Positions 1-6,318 of a stretch of 7,430 bases of DNA are shown here, piece after piece. How positions within the stretch are numbered: the first letter of the stretch is position 1; every line of letters begins with the position of its first letter. Where the stretch lies: NCBI GenBank assembly GCA_017885225.1, contig JAFNGM010000099.1, positions 1 through 7,430 on the forward strand, read 5' to 3'. Origin of the DNA: Syntrophaceae bacterium. GTDB taxonomy: Bacteria; Desulfobacterota; Syntrophia; Syntrophales; UBA2185. A program made the translations under genes and the position numbers. The notes beneath the pieces are model-generated. The model did no database searches and had not been told where the DNA came from. It was given only the letters and a program-made list of their open reading frames with translations.

Positions 1-51
1 ATTGATACCTACGTGAAAACAAAAAGCTGATATTTTAAAAATTCGAAAAAT

Positions 52-84
52 AAAGGGCCGGGATAGTTATTCCGGCCTTTTTTT
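52..84 (+). terminator. Intrinsic terminator, possibly bidirectional
   Basis: A GC-rich stem pairs bases 56-63 with 70-77 (GGCCGGGA with TTCCGGCC, including one G-T wobble) around a 6-base loop. It extends outward through A-T pairs and is followed by an uninterrupted run of seven T at 78-84. This is the classic rho-independent form and would end a + strand transcript that enters from the left, whose gene lies outside the window. Read on the minus strand, the same stem is followed by a CTTTATTTTT-like tract, so it could also stop a minus-strand transcript from the right. Confidence 0.85.
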
Positions 85-433
85 ACCAATAAGTATTATG
101 GTCCAGGACTTTGCCTTCATGTTTCCGATTGACAAATTATTATTTTCTCCTATATTTAAATAGAATACTTGTTCATTTTTTTCTTATCTCATCCTTTCCA
201 TATGTATGGTGTTACTCCTGTCTGCCGGTGACCACCTGCATGCCGCATGTTCCGTCCCCTTTCATATTCTCATTTCCCCATCATTTCAGGAAGTGTGAGT
301 GTAAAGAGATTTATGCGGAACTTCGACTGAGAATATGTTAGAAGAAACAGGAGATTGATGCGGAGAATGGACGGCATGAGTCATTGATGAAAAACGGAGA
401 CCATACTTTATTGGACGATGAAGGAAACATGAT
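85..433. other. Non-coding stretch without a recognised gene
   Basis: About 350 bases between the terminator and the PspC gene contain no reading frame I can support. The one longer + frame (111-341) encodes a Cys/Phe/Pro-rich peptide with no ribosome binding site and no family resemblance, and it begins upstream of the promoter candidate. The stretch holds that promoter (129-156). The + strand is pyrimidine-rich to about 288 and purine-rich from about 289 to 430. Very short frames with stop/start overlaps occupy 335-437. If the promoter is used, most of this region is a leader of roughly 270 bases for the PspC gene. Confidence 0.6.
129..156 (+). promoter_or_regulatory. Sigma70-like promoter candidate for the PspC/fmt unit
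   Basis: A perfect TTGACA at 129-134 is followed after 16 bases by TATATT at 151-156, five of six matches to TATAAT. The flanks are AT-rich. Transcription would start near 163, about 270 bases before the PspC start codon, which is a long leader. It lies just after the terminator at 52-84, a natural place for a new transcription unit. The match is from sequence only; no second activator or operator site is evident. Confidence 0.5.
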
Positions 434-625
434 ATGAAAAAATTATACTTATCGAATATTGACCGTAAGATCGGTGGTGTGTGCGGAGGCATTGGGGAAT
501 ATTTTGAAAAAGATCCTACTCTGATAAGGATCCTCTTTATACTGGCTATTCTCTTTTCTTTTGGATTCGGTGTTCTCGCCTATCTGGCAATGTGGCTCAT
601 TGTGCCGAAGAAGCCTGAAGCATAA
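434..625 (+). CDS. Small PspC-domain inner-membrane protein
   Basis: A 63-residue protein made almost entirely of one PspC domain. The amphipathic N-terminus carries the family signature KIGGVCGGIGEYF (about residues 12-24), followed by DPTLIRI and one long hydrophobic segment (about 32-58) ending in the positively charged tail VPKKPEA. Family members sit in the cytoplasmic membrane. The namesake PspC of the phage shock system senses envelope stress and signals to PspA/PspF or acts as a toxin-antitoxin-like partner, but short stand-alone PspC proteins like this are common and mostly uncharacterised. No pspA, pspB or pspF is nearby. The start is supported by AAGGA at 421-425, 8 bases upstream. 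It lies 41 bases before fmt and may share its transcript. The domain assignment is firm; the role is open. Confidence 0.88.
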   Translation: MKKLYLSNIDRKIGGVCGGIGEYFEKDPTLIRILFILAILFSFGFGVLAYLAMWLIVPKKPEA

Positions 626-666
626 AACCGCTCTCCCGAGCGGGAGTGTTTGAAGGGATTGCGAAA

Positions 667-1605
667 ATGTCCAAGCCGAAAATCGTTTTTATGGGAACAC
701 CGGAGTTCTCCGTTCCCTCCCTTGAGATTTTAATGAGAAATAACTATCCCCTTGCCGCGGTGGTAACCCAGCCCGACAGACCCAGAGGCAGGGGACGCCA
801 CATGGTCCCGTCCCCGGTAAAAGCATGTGCCCAAAGCCATCGCCTCACAATTTTGCAGCCGGAGCGGGTGCGGAACAGCGAATTCATCGAACACCTCAGG
901 ACGCTTTGTCCGGATATTATTGTCGTCGCGGCTTTTGGCCAGATACTTCCCCGGGAAATTATAGAACTCACCCCAAAGGGATGCGTAAATGTACATCCGT
1001 CTCTCCTTCCGAAATACAGAGGCGCAGCGCCTGTCAACTGGACGATTATCCGGGGAGAAACAAAAACCGGTGTAACCATCATGCTGATGGATGAAGGCAC
1101 GGATACTGGTGATATTCTTATGCAGGAAGAAACGCTGCTTGCTCCCGAGGAGACATCCGGCGAACTCCATGACCGGATAGCGGGAATGGGAGCCGATCTT
1201 CTCATCAAGTCCATAGAGATGATAGCAACCGATACTATCACAAGGACTCCTCAGGACCCCTCTCTTGCCACATACGCTCCCCGGCTAAAAAAGGAGGACG
1301 GTCTTATTCGATGGGATTCCGAAGTCCATCACATCGTCAATCTCATTAGAGGATTATCGCCCGTGCCCGGCGCATATTCCCTCTTGAAAGGGAAGATGCT
1401 GAAAATATTTTCTGCAACGGGAGAAGAAGCATTGATGAAGGATATGCCGGGAACAGTAGCCAGGGAAACAGAGAAGGGCCTCCCCGTTGCCGCAAAGAAT
1501 GGTTACATCTATCTGCAGGAGGTTCAGATGGAAAATAAGAAGAGGATGCCTGTCCACGATTTCCTGAGAGGTTTTCGCATATCTCACGGGGATATTCTTC
1601 GCTAA
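667..1605 (+). CDS. fmt: Methionyl-tRNA formyltransferase
   Basis: Transfers a formyl group from 10-formyltetrahydrofolate to Met-tRNAfMet, giving the initiator tRNA used in bacterial translation; a cytosolic enzyme. The protein has 312 residues, close to the usual length of about 315. The N-terminal formyltransferase domain (about 1-190) opens with VFMGTPEFSVPSL and has QPDRPRGRGR, a tRNA-contacting loop. The catalytic set is N108 and H110 in NVHPSLLPKYRGAAP, and D146 in DTGD. The C-terminal tRNA-binding domain follows (about 205-312). I chose ATG 667 because GAAGGGA at 652-658 sits 8 bases upstream and the sequence MSKPKIVFMGTP is the family's normal beginning; an in-frame GTG at 646 would add seven atypical residues. 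The usual partner def (peptide deformylase) is not in the window. rsmB follows after 4 bases, so the two are very probably cotranscribed. Confidence 0.96.
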   Translation: MSKPKIVFMGTPEFSVPSLEILMRNNYPLAAVVTQPDRPRGRGRHMVPSPVKACAQSHRLTILQPERVRNSEFIEHLRTLCPDIIVVAAFGQILPREIIELTPKGCVNVHPSLLPKYRGAAPVNWTIIRGETKTGVTIMLMDEGTDTGDILMQEETLLAPEETSGELHDRIAGMGADLLIKSIEMIATDTITRTPQDPSLATYAPRLKKEDGLIRWDSEVHHIVNLIRGLSPVPGAYSLLKGKMLKIFSATGEEALMKDMPGTVARETEKGLPVAAKNGYIYLQEVQMENKKRMPVHDFLRGFRISHGDILR

Positions 1606-1609
1606 CTAC

Positions 1610-2959
1610 ATGGTCATGAAAACGCCCCGCCACCTTGCCATTGAAATTCTGAATCGCGTGGAGGAACACGATGCATTTGCCGAACCTCTGCTGGATGACT
1701 GCCTTTCAAGAAATCAACAAATAAATATTCATGACAAAAGATTGATCACCCAGATAGTCTACGGCACCCTGCGTATGAGGGGGCGGCTGGACTGGATTAT
1801 CGATCAGTTCTACAGAGGCACCTTCGTTTCCATGGACGTAAGCATAAAAAATTTATTAAGGACAGGCATCTACCAGTTGCTCTATACGGAAAGGATTCCT
1901 GAATTTGCCATTGTCGATGAAGCTGTTGAGATATCAAAAAAGTTGCATCCGGCAGGAGCGGGGTTGGTAAACGCCATTCTGAGAAATGTCATCCGCAAGA
2001 AGGATGCCATTGTGTATCCTGAGATGGAAAAAGATCCGTCACTCCACATTTCCATAGTTCACTCTCATCCGCTCTGGCTTGTAAAGAAATGGATTGCCAT
2101 GTTCGGTATCGAAGACACCGCGGCACTCTGCAGGGCAAACAATGAGATACCCCCCGTTACCCTCAGGGTGAATACGCTGAAAACCATCCGGGAAAAGGCA
2201 CGAGAAGAACTTTCACGTGATGGTACTGATGTGAGGCCGAGCGTTTTTTCTCCCGACGGTCTTATTGTCTCGAATCCGGTAATGTCCATCAGGGATACGG
2301 CGCTGTTTAAGGCGGGACATATCCAGCTTCAGGATGAGGCCTCCCAATTGATTGCCCGACTGGTTGATCCCAAAGAGAGGGAAAACGTTCTTGATCTCTG
2401 TGCGGGTTCGGGGGGGAAGACGACGCACCTCGCGGCACTTATGGAAAACCGCGGCAGCATCACGGCAGTAGACATACGCAAAAAGATGCTTGAAGCCCTG
2501 AGGAAAAACGCACGGAGACTCGGTGTCACCATTGTGGATACGCAGGTGCGAGACGCCAGGCAGAAACCGGAAGAAGCCTTTCACGAAGCCTTTGACAAAA
2601 TTCTTGTTGATGCTCCGTGTTCTGGTCTTGGTACGCTGAGGAGGAATCCTGAAATCAAATGGCGTTTATCCCCAGAGGATGTTACAAAATCTGCTCTGCT
2701 GCAAAAAGCCATACTGGATAACGCAGCTCCATGCGTGAAGAAAGGCGGCTCTCTCATTTACAGTACGTGCACGATGACGCCGGAAGAGAACGACGATGTT
2801 GTCAAGGAATTTATTTCCCTTCACCGCAATTTCATTTGTGTTCGTCCGCCAGATGCGGTAAATTCGCGTGTCGTCGATGACCGGGGATATTTACAATCCT
2901 CCCCGCATCGGCATGGCGCGGATGGCTTTTTCGGGGCAGTGCTGAGAAAGAAGGGATGA
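1610..2959 (+). CDS. rsmB: 16S rRNA (cytosine(967)-C(5))-methyltransferase
   Basis: Uses S-adenosylmethionine to methylate C967 (E. coli numbering) of 16S rRNA. The 449 residues are slightly longer than E. coli RsmB (about 430). The N-terminal NusB-like RNA-binding domain covers about 1-140, with the typical RLITQIVYGTLR segment. A linker leads to the Rossmann methyltransferase domain (about 235-449). SAM motif I is VLDLCAGSGGKTTHL near 260-274. The two cysteines of RNA m5C methyltransferases are present: C337 in DAPCSGLGTLRRNPEIKW (release) and C387 in STCTMTPEEN (nucleophile). The C-terminus HGADGFFGAVLRK is also typical. ATG 1610 lacks a well-spaced Shine-Dalgarno (GGGGA at 1588-1592 is too far), and ATG 1616 is an alternative two codons in. 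Translation is probably coupled to fmt, whose stop lies 4 bases upstream. The fmt-rsmB pairing is widespread in bacteria. Confidence 0.95.
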   Translation: MVMKTPRHLAIEILNRVEEHDAFAEPLLDDCLSRNQQINIHDKRLITQIVYGTLRMRGRLDWIIDQFYRGTFVSMDVSIKNLLRTGIYQLLYTERIPEFAIVDEAVEISKKLHPAGAGLVNAILRNVIRKKDAIVYPEMEKDPSLHISIVHSHPLWLVKKWIAMFGIEDTAALCRANNEIPPVTLRVNTLKTIREKAREELSRDGTDVRPSVFSPDGLIVSNPVMSIRDTALFKAGHIQLQDEASQLIARLVDPKERENVLDLCAGSGGKTTHLAALMENRGSITAVDIRKKMLEALRKNARRLGVTIVDTQVRDARQKPEEAFHEAFDKILVDAPCSGLGTLRRNPEIKWRLSPEDVTKSALLQKAILDNAAPCVKKGGSLIYSTCTMTPEENDDVVKEFISLHRNFICVRPPDAVNSRVVDDRGYLQSSPHRHGADGFFGAVLRKKG

Positions 2960-3014
2960 ATTACATTGACTTCAGAATTACAAAAATGTTAGGTGGCCGT
3001 CGGAGGAAACGTAT

Positions 3015-3644
3015 ATGTTTATAAAGCAGATGCAGGTTGGTCATATGGCGGTATTTGCCTATATCGTCGGTGATCAGGAACGCGGCGAAGGGCTGGTAAT
3101 TGATCCGGCGGCAAATATTGACAGGATCATCTCGGACGCCGTGAAAAACAATTTAACAATAAAATATATCGTCAATACTCACGGTCACGTGGACCATATC
3201 GCGGGCAACCTTGAAATGAAGACCAAAACGGGGGCGCAGATTATCATTCACCGTGATGATGCAGACATGCTTGTCTCCACACCGTCCACGATCTTCAGGA
3301 TGTTCGGAGCTACCCAATCCCCGCCTGCCGATATTACCGTGAAAGACGGCGACACGATAGATGTGGGAAACGTATCCCTGAAGATAATACATACCCCTGG
3401 GCATTCTCCCGGCGGTATGGCCCTCTATGCACAAGGATATGTATTCACGGGAGATACCCTCTTTGTGGAAGCCGTGGGACGAACTGACCTCCCCGGAGGA
3501 TCATGGTCGGTGATGCACAAGTCCATAACAGACAGACTGTGCACCCTCCCCGACAATACGAAAGTGATGCCGGGACATAATTACGGAAGGATGTCTACGT
3601 CCACCATAGGCCACGAAAAGAAGTATAATCCCTTTCTGCAATAA
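3015..3644 (+). CDS. MBL-fold metallo-hydrolase, glyoxalase II-like
   Basis: A 209-residue cytosolic metallo-beta-lactamase-fold protein, a complete single domain. Metal ligands are all visible: T-H-G-H-V-D-H at 55-61 (H56, H58, D60, H61), H130 in HTPGHSPGG, D147 in FTGDTLF and H188 in MPGHNYG. The motif GRTDLPGG (155-162) and the ending STIGHEKKYNPFL are typical of the short glyoxalase II/YcbL-like branch. Such proteins hydrolyse S-lactoylglutathione or other thioesters. Related branches are persulfide dioxygenases, and the residues alone do not separate these, so I give no symbol. The start has a strong site, GGAGGA at 3002-3007, 7 bases before ATG. It sits 55 bases after rsmB and 37 before purC, probably in one operon, although no functional link to either neighbour is evident. 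Confidence 0.92.
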   Translation: MFIKQMQVGHMAVFAYIVGDQERGEGLVIDPAANIDRIISDAVKNNLTIKYIVNTHGHVDHIAGNLEMKTKTGAQIIIHRDDADMLVSTPSTIFRMFGATQSPPADITVKDGDTIDVGNVSLKIIHTPGHSPGGMALYAQGYVFTGDTLFVEAVGRTDLPGGSWSVMHKSITDRLCTLPDNTKVMPGHNYGRMSTSTIGHEKKYNPFLQ

Positions 3645-3681
3645 ATGGCGGTAAAGATTTTCAACGGTACTAAGGTGATCC

Positions 3682-4569
3682 ATGATGAGCAATGAAGGTA
3701 TGATAACATCCGATTTCAAGGATTTAAAACTTTTCAATAAGGGAAAGGTGCGCGATGTGTACGAAGTGGACCGCTATCTCCTTCTTGTCGCCACAGACAG
3801 GATATCCGCATTTGACGTCATAATGCCGAATCCTATTCCTGGCAAGGGTGCCATCCTCACGAAAATGTCCGCCTTCTGGTTTCGCACAATGCAGGATATC
3901 GTCGAAAATCATCTTGTATCAACAAGCCCGCGCGATTATCCGCGAGAATGCGGACCCTATCTGGAAGATCTCAAGGGCAGGAGTATGCTCGTAAAAAAAG
4001 CGGAGCCTCTTCCCGTAGAATGTGTCGTGCGCGGCTATTTAAGCGGCTCGGGTTGGCAGGACTACCTTCAGCACAGCACCGTTTCCGGAATTAAACTTCC
4101 TGCGGGATTAAAGGAATCCGAGAAACTCGCAGATCCCCTGTTTACACCTTCCACCAAAGCACCCGCAGGCGAACATGACATGGCAATAACAAGAAAAGAA
4201 ATGGATAACATCATCGGCGCTGAACGCACTAAAAAAATCATTGCCCTAAGCCTCGCCGTGTACGCACGGGCGGCCAAGATTGCCGAAGAGGCGGGTATTA
4301 TTATCGCGGACACCAAAATGGAATTTGGAATGATCGAAGATCGACTGATCCTGATTGATGAACTATTAACGCCGGATTCTTCGAGATTCTGGCCAAAAGA
4401 GGACTATGAAGCGGGAAGGCCTCAAAAGAGCTTTGATAAGCAATTCCTGAGAGACTATCTCATCTCCATCAAATGGAACAAGAAACCGCCGGCTCCTGGA
4501 CTTCCTGCGGAGATTATTGAAAAAACGAGAGAAAAGTACAAGGAAGCCCTGAATCGAATCGTGCCATGA
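3682..4569 (+). CDS. purC: Phosphoribosylaminoimidazole-succinocarboxamide synthase
   Basis: Condenses CAIR with aspartate using ATP to give SAICAR, a step of de novo purine synthesis in the cytosol. At 295 residues it belongs to the longer SAICAR synthetase type (similar in length to yeast Ade1), not the roughly 240-residue E. coli type. Visible landmarks are the ATP-binding start LFNKGKVRDVYEV (18-30), ATDRISAFDV (37-46), the signature VECVVRGYLSGSGW (112-125), FTPSTKAPAGEHD (154-166), DTKMEFG (210-216) and LIDELLTPDSSRFW (224-237). Start choice is uncertain within one codon: ATG 3682 and ATG 3685 are adjacent, and AAGGTG at 3672-3677 suits 3685 better (7 bases against 4). No other purine gene is in the window. 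It appears to be the last gene of the unit starting at PspC or fmt, since a promoter candidate follows. Confidence 0.96.
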   Translation: MMSNEGMITSDFKDLKLFNKGKVRDVYEVDRYLLLVATDRISAFDVIMPNPIPGKGAILTKMSAFWFRTMQDIVENHLVSTSPRDYPRECGPYLEDLKGRSMLVKKAEPLPVECVVRGYLSGSGWQDYLQHSTVSGIKLPAGLKESEKLADPLFTPSTKAPAGEHDMAITRKEMDNIIGAERTKKIIALSLAVYARAAKIAEEAGIIIADTKMEFGMIEDRLILIDELLTPDSSRFWPKEDYEAGRPQKSFDKQFLRDYLISIKWNKKPPAPGLPAEIIEKTREKYKEALNRIVP

Positions 4570-4613
4570 ACATGAGGCCCTCACAATTTTCTCTGTGTGC
4601 ATACCTTAAAGTC

Positions 4614-4641
4614 TTGACATGATACAAAATGTTATTATTTT
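4614..4641 (+). promoter_or_regulatory. Sigma70-like promoter candidate for the TPR-like protein/dnaJ pair
   Basis: TTGACA at 4614-4619 is perfect, and after 16 bases comes TATTTT at 4636-4641 (four of six to TATAAT) in a very AT-rich tract. It lies in the 107-base gap after purC and would start transcription near 4648, about 30 bases before the next gene. I looked for a CIRCE inverted repeat and for a sigma32-type -10 (CCCCAT) because dnaJ lies downstream, and saw neither. Nothing therefore points to heat-shock control at this site. Confidence 0.5.
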
Positions 4642-4676
4642 AAATCTCAAGATCATTCGGGCTCATCGGTTGTGAA

Positions 4677-5072
4677 ATGTCGAAAATATTGCCCAACTAT
4701 CAAGAAAAACAGCGAATTCTTTACATCGATCACAAATCAGTACGCGATCTCATTGCGTACGGAGACGCATTCCTTGAGGCAGGAAAAATGTTCGATGCTA
4801 TTGAATTCTACCAGAGGGTTAATTATAGTGAGGCTCTGGAGAAAATAAAGGGCATGGCCGAACACTCGGGAGATGTGATGCTGTTTCAGCAGGTTCTGAA
4901 GCCCTTAAAACAACACGTCTCAGACGACACCTGGAATGCAATTGGCACGCGGGCTTTTGATTTGAAAAAATATTCCTTTGCCCTTCATGCTTTTGAAAAG
5001 AGTAACAACAGCACCATGGCTGAAAAAATAAAAAAAATAATGATGACAAAGGAACGCGAACAGAACGCATGA
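4677..5072 (+). CDS. Uncharacterised TPR-like helical-repeat protein coupled to dnaJ
   Basis: A 131-residue, predicted soluble, all-helical protein with no signal peptide or membrane segment; I do not recognise a named family. Two related units of about 36 residues can be aligned by eye. Residues 25-60 contain [20 protein letters not shown] and then EALEKIKGM. Residues 86-122 contain [20 protein letters not shown] and then MAEKIKKIM. The spacing of Gly, Ala and aromatic residues resembles tetratricopeptide repeats, so a protein-binding scaffold is the likeliest fold. The start is the least certain part: no clear Shine-Dalgarno precedes ATG 4677, though a promoter candidate at 4614-4641 leaves a short leader. 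Its TGA overlaps the dnaJ ATG by 4 bases (ATGA at 5069-5072), so the two are translated together. A role in helping DnaJ, for example as a substrate or partner adaptor, is an inference from this arrangement. Confidence 0.8.
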   Translation: MSKILPNYQEKQRILYIDHKSVRDLIAYGDAFLEAGKMFDAIEFYQRVNYSEALEKIKGMAEHSGDVMLFQQVLKPLKQHVSDDTWNAIGTRAFDLKKYSFALHAFEKSNNSTMAEKIKKIMMTKEREQNA

Positions 5073-6130
5073 GTAAACGTTGTTATTATGAATGCCTCGG
5101 TGTCGGCCGCAGCGCGACGGAAGAGGAAATAAAGAAAAATTATCGAAAACTGGCGATGCAGTATCATCCGGACAGAAATCCCGGGGATAAAGAAGCCGAG
5201 GAAAAGTTCAAAGAAGCGGCAGAGGCGTATGAAGTCTTAAGCGATAGGGAAAAGAGAGAGATCTATGACCGTTACGGCCATGAAGGCTTGAATGGCATAG
5301 GATTCAGAGGCTTTTCCGGCTTTGACGATATTTTCACAAGTTTCAGCGATATCTTTGAGGACATCTTTGGTTTCGGATCAGGAAGATCAAGAACCAGAAC
5401 CGCACAACGATCAGGAGCTGATCTTCGGTATGATATAAAAATCTCATTCATGGACGCTGCCTTCGGCATCACAACCGATATCGAATTGGCAAAAGCCGAG
5501 AGATGCTATGAATGCCGTGGATCAGGAGCAGCACCGGGAACAGCGCCGGAGACATGCAACCAGTGTCGTGGACGGGGCCAGGTAACACAATCAAGCGGCT
5601 TCTTCACCATCAGCTCCACATGTCCTCAGTGCAGGGGGCAGGGTAAAGTAATAACGAAACCGTGCATGAACTGCAGGGGAACGGGCAGATCGAGAATCAC
5701 AAAAACCGTACAATTAAAAATTCCTGCCGGTGTGGAAACGGGTTCACGGTTGCGGCTTCGCGGCGAAGGTGAAGAGGGGGAATTTGAAGGTCCAAGCGGT
5801 GATCTCTACGTCTTTATCCATGTTGAACCACATGAATTCTTTCAGAGAAAAGACAATAATGTATACTGCCAGATTCTGCTTTCATTCGTCCAGGCGTCAC
5901 TTGGAGCAACCATTGAAGTGATGACGCTTAACGGAACAGAAAAGCTGAAAATACCCAAAGGCACTCAGAGCGGCACCATATTTCGTCTGAAAGGAAAAGG
6001 CATCCCTCATTTAAATGGGTTCGGACGCGGCGACCAGATTATTGAGACCGTAATCAAGATACCCACAAATCTGAACAGAAAGCAGGAAGAGCTCCTCAAG
6101 GAATTTGCAAAATTGAGTGGCGAGAAGTGA
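5069..6130 (+). CDS. dnaJ: Chaperone protein DnaJ (type I Hsp40)
   Basis: Cochaperone that delivers unfolded proteins to DnaK and stimulates its ATPase; cytosolic dimer. All type I domains are present in 353 residues, a little short of the usual 370-380. The J domain is 1-70 with the essential HPD at 33-35. A glycine/phenylalanine region (about 76-104) follows, containing the repeated DIF motif. The zinc-binding domain has four intact CxxCxGxG repeats at 146-153, 163-170, 185-192 and 199-206. The C-terminal substrate-binding beta domains run to about 335. The shortfall seems to lie in the G/F region, which is modest in glycine. Two cysteines (C5, C9) stand where most J domains have Asp and Val. 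dnaK and grpE are absent here, so this may be a second DnaJ rather than the one in the main heat-shock operon. Start ATG 5069 overlaps the upstream stop; AAAGGAA at 5048-5054 is distant, consistent with translational coupling. Confidence 0.95.
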   Translation: MSKRCYYECLGVGRSATEEEIKKNYRKLAMQYHPDRNPGDKEAEEKFKEAAEAYEVLSDREKREIYDRYGHEGLNGIGFRGFSGFDDIFTSFSDIFEDIFGFGSGRSRTRTAQRSGADLRYDIKISFMDAAFGITTDIELAKAERCYECRGSGAAPGTAPETCNQCRGRGQVTQSSGFFTISSTCPQCRGQGKVITKPCMNCRGTGRSRITKTVQLKIPAGVETGSRLRLRGEGEEGEFEGPSGDLYVFIHVEPHEFFQRKDNNVYCQILLSFVQASLGATIEVMTLNGTEKLKIPKGTQSGTIFRLKGKGIPHLNGFGRGDQIIETVIKIPTNLNRKQEELLKEFAKLSGEK

Positions 6131-6238
6131 GTCGTGAGGAGGATTGCCCTCGCAACCGGATCCAATCTGCTTCAACAAAAACTGACCATATCAAATCCAG
6201 GGCACGCTCTATCCATACAAATCTCCAACAAGAAAAAA

Positions 6239-6267
6239 TGGACAATTAGCAAAACATCATTTATATA
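6239..6267 (+). promoter_or_regulatory. Promoter candidate upstream of the LonB-like fragment
   Basis: TGGACA at 6239-6244 (five of six to TTGACA) and TATATA at 6262-6267 (four of six to TATAAT) are separated by 17 bases in an AT-rich stretch. Transcription would start near 6274, about 45 bases before the ATG at 6319. The 188-base gap after dnaJ has no strong terminator, so read-through from dnaJ is also possible. Confidence 0.4.
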
Positions 6268-6318
6268 TGACTACCATTGCCATCTGGTTTATTAAAGTCA
6301 TGCACTGGAGCTGTAAAC

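Noticed and set aside
111..341. 76-codon + frame in the left non-coding region
   Set aside because: It has no ribosome binding site and an improbable Cys/Phe/Pro-rich composition, matches no family I know, and its start lies upstream of the promoter candidate.
633..649. Hairpin between the PspC gene and fmt (CTCCC, loop GAGC, GGGAG)
   Set aside because: Only five pairs and followed by TGTTTG rather than a T run; too weak to call a terminator. It might at most affect access to the fmt ribosome site.
730..1241. Minus-strand frames of 146 and 165 codons inside fmt
   Set aside because: They lie wholly inside a complete, well-conserved fmt on the other strand and show no family features; long antisense frames are expected in moderately GC-rich coding DNA.
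2966..2994. TTGACT as a -35 element for a promoter before the MBL hydrolase
   Set aside because: No acceptable -10 sequence occurs 15 to 18 bases downstream (GTTAGG-like only).
4573..4590. TGAG/CTCA hairpin followed by AATTTT after purC as a terminator
   Set aside because: Four pairs with a three-base loop and a short, interrupted T tract are not enough.
4570..4676. CIRCE or sigma32 heat-shock control upstream of the dnaJ unit
   Set aside because: No TTAGCACTC/GAGTGCTAA-like inverted repeat and no CCCCAT-type -10 is present in this gap.
6142..6167. GATTG/CAATC inverted repeat after dnaJ as a terminator
   Set aside because: Five pairs, a 16-base loop and no T run following.
6127..6249. 40-codon GTG frame overlapping the dnaJ stop
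   Set aside because: It starts with a GTGA overlap, but the peptide ([10 protein letters not shown]...) has no recognisable features, no good ribosome site, and covers the promoter candidate for the next gene.
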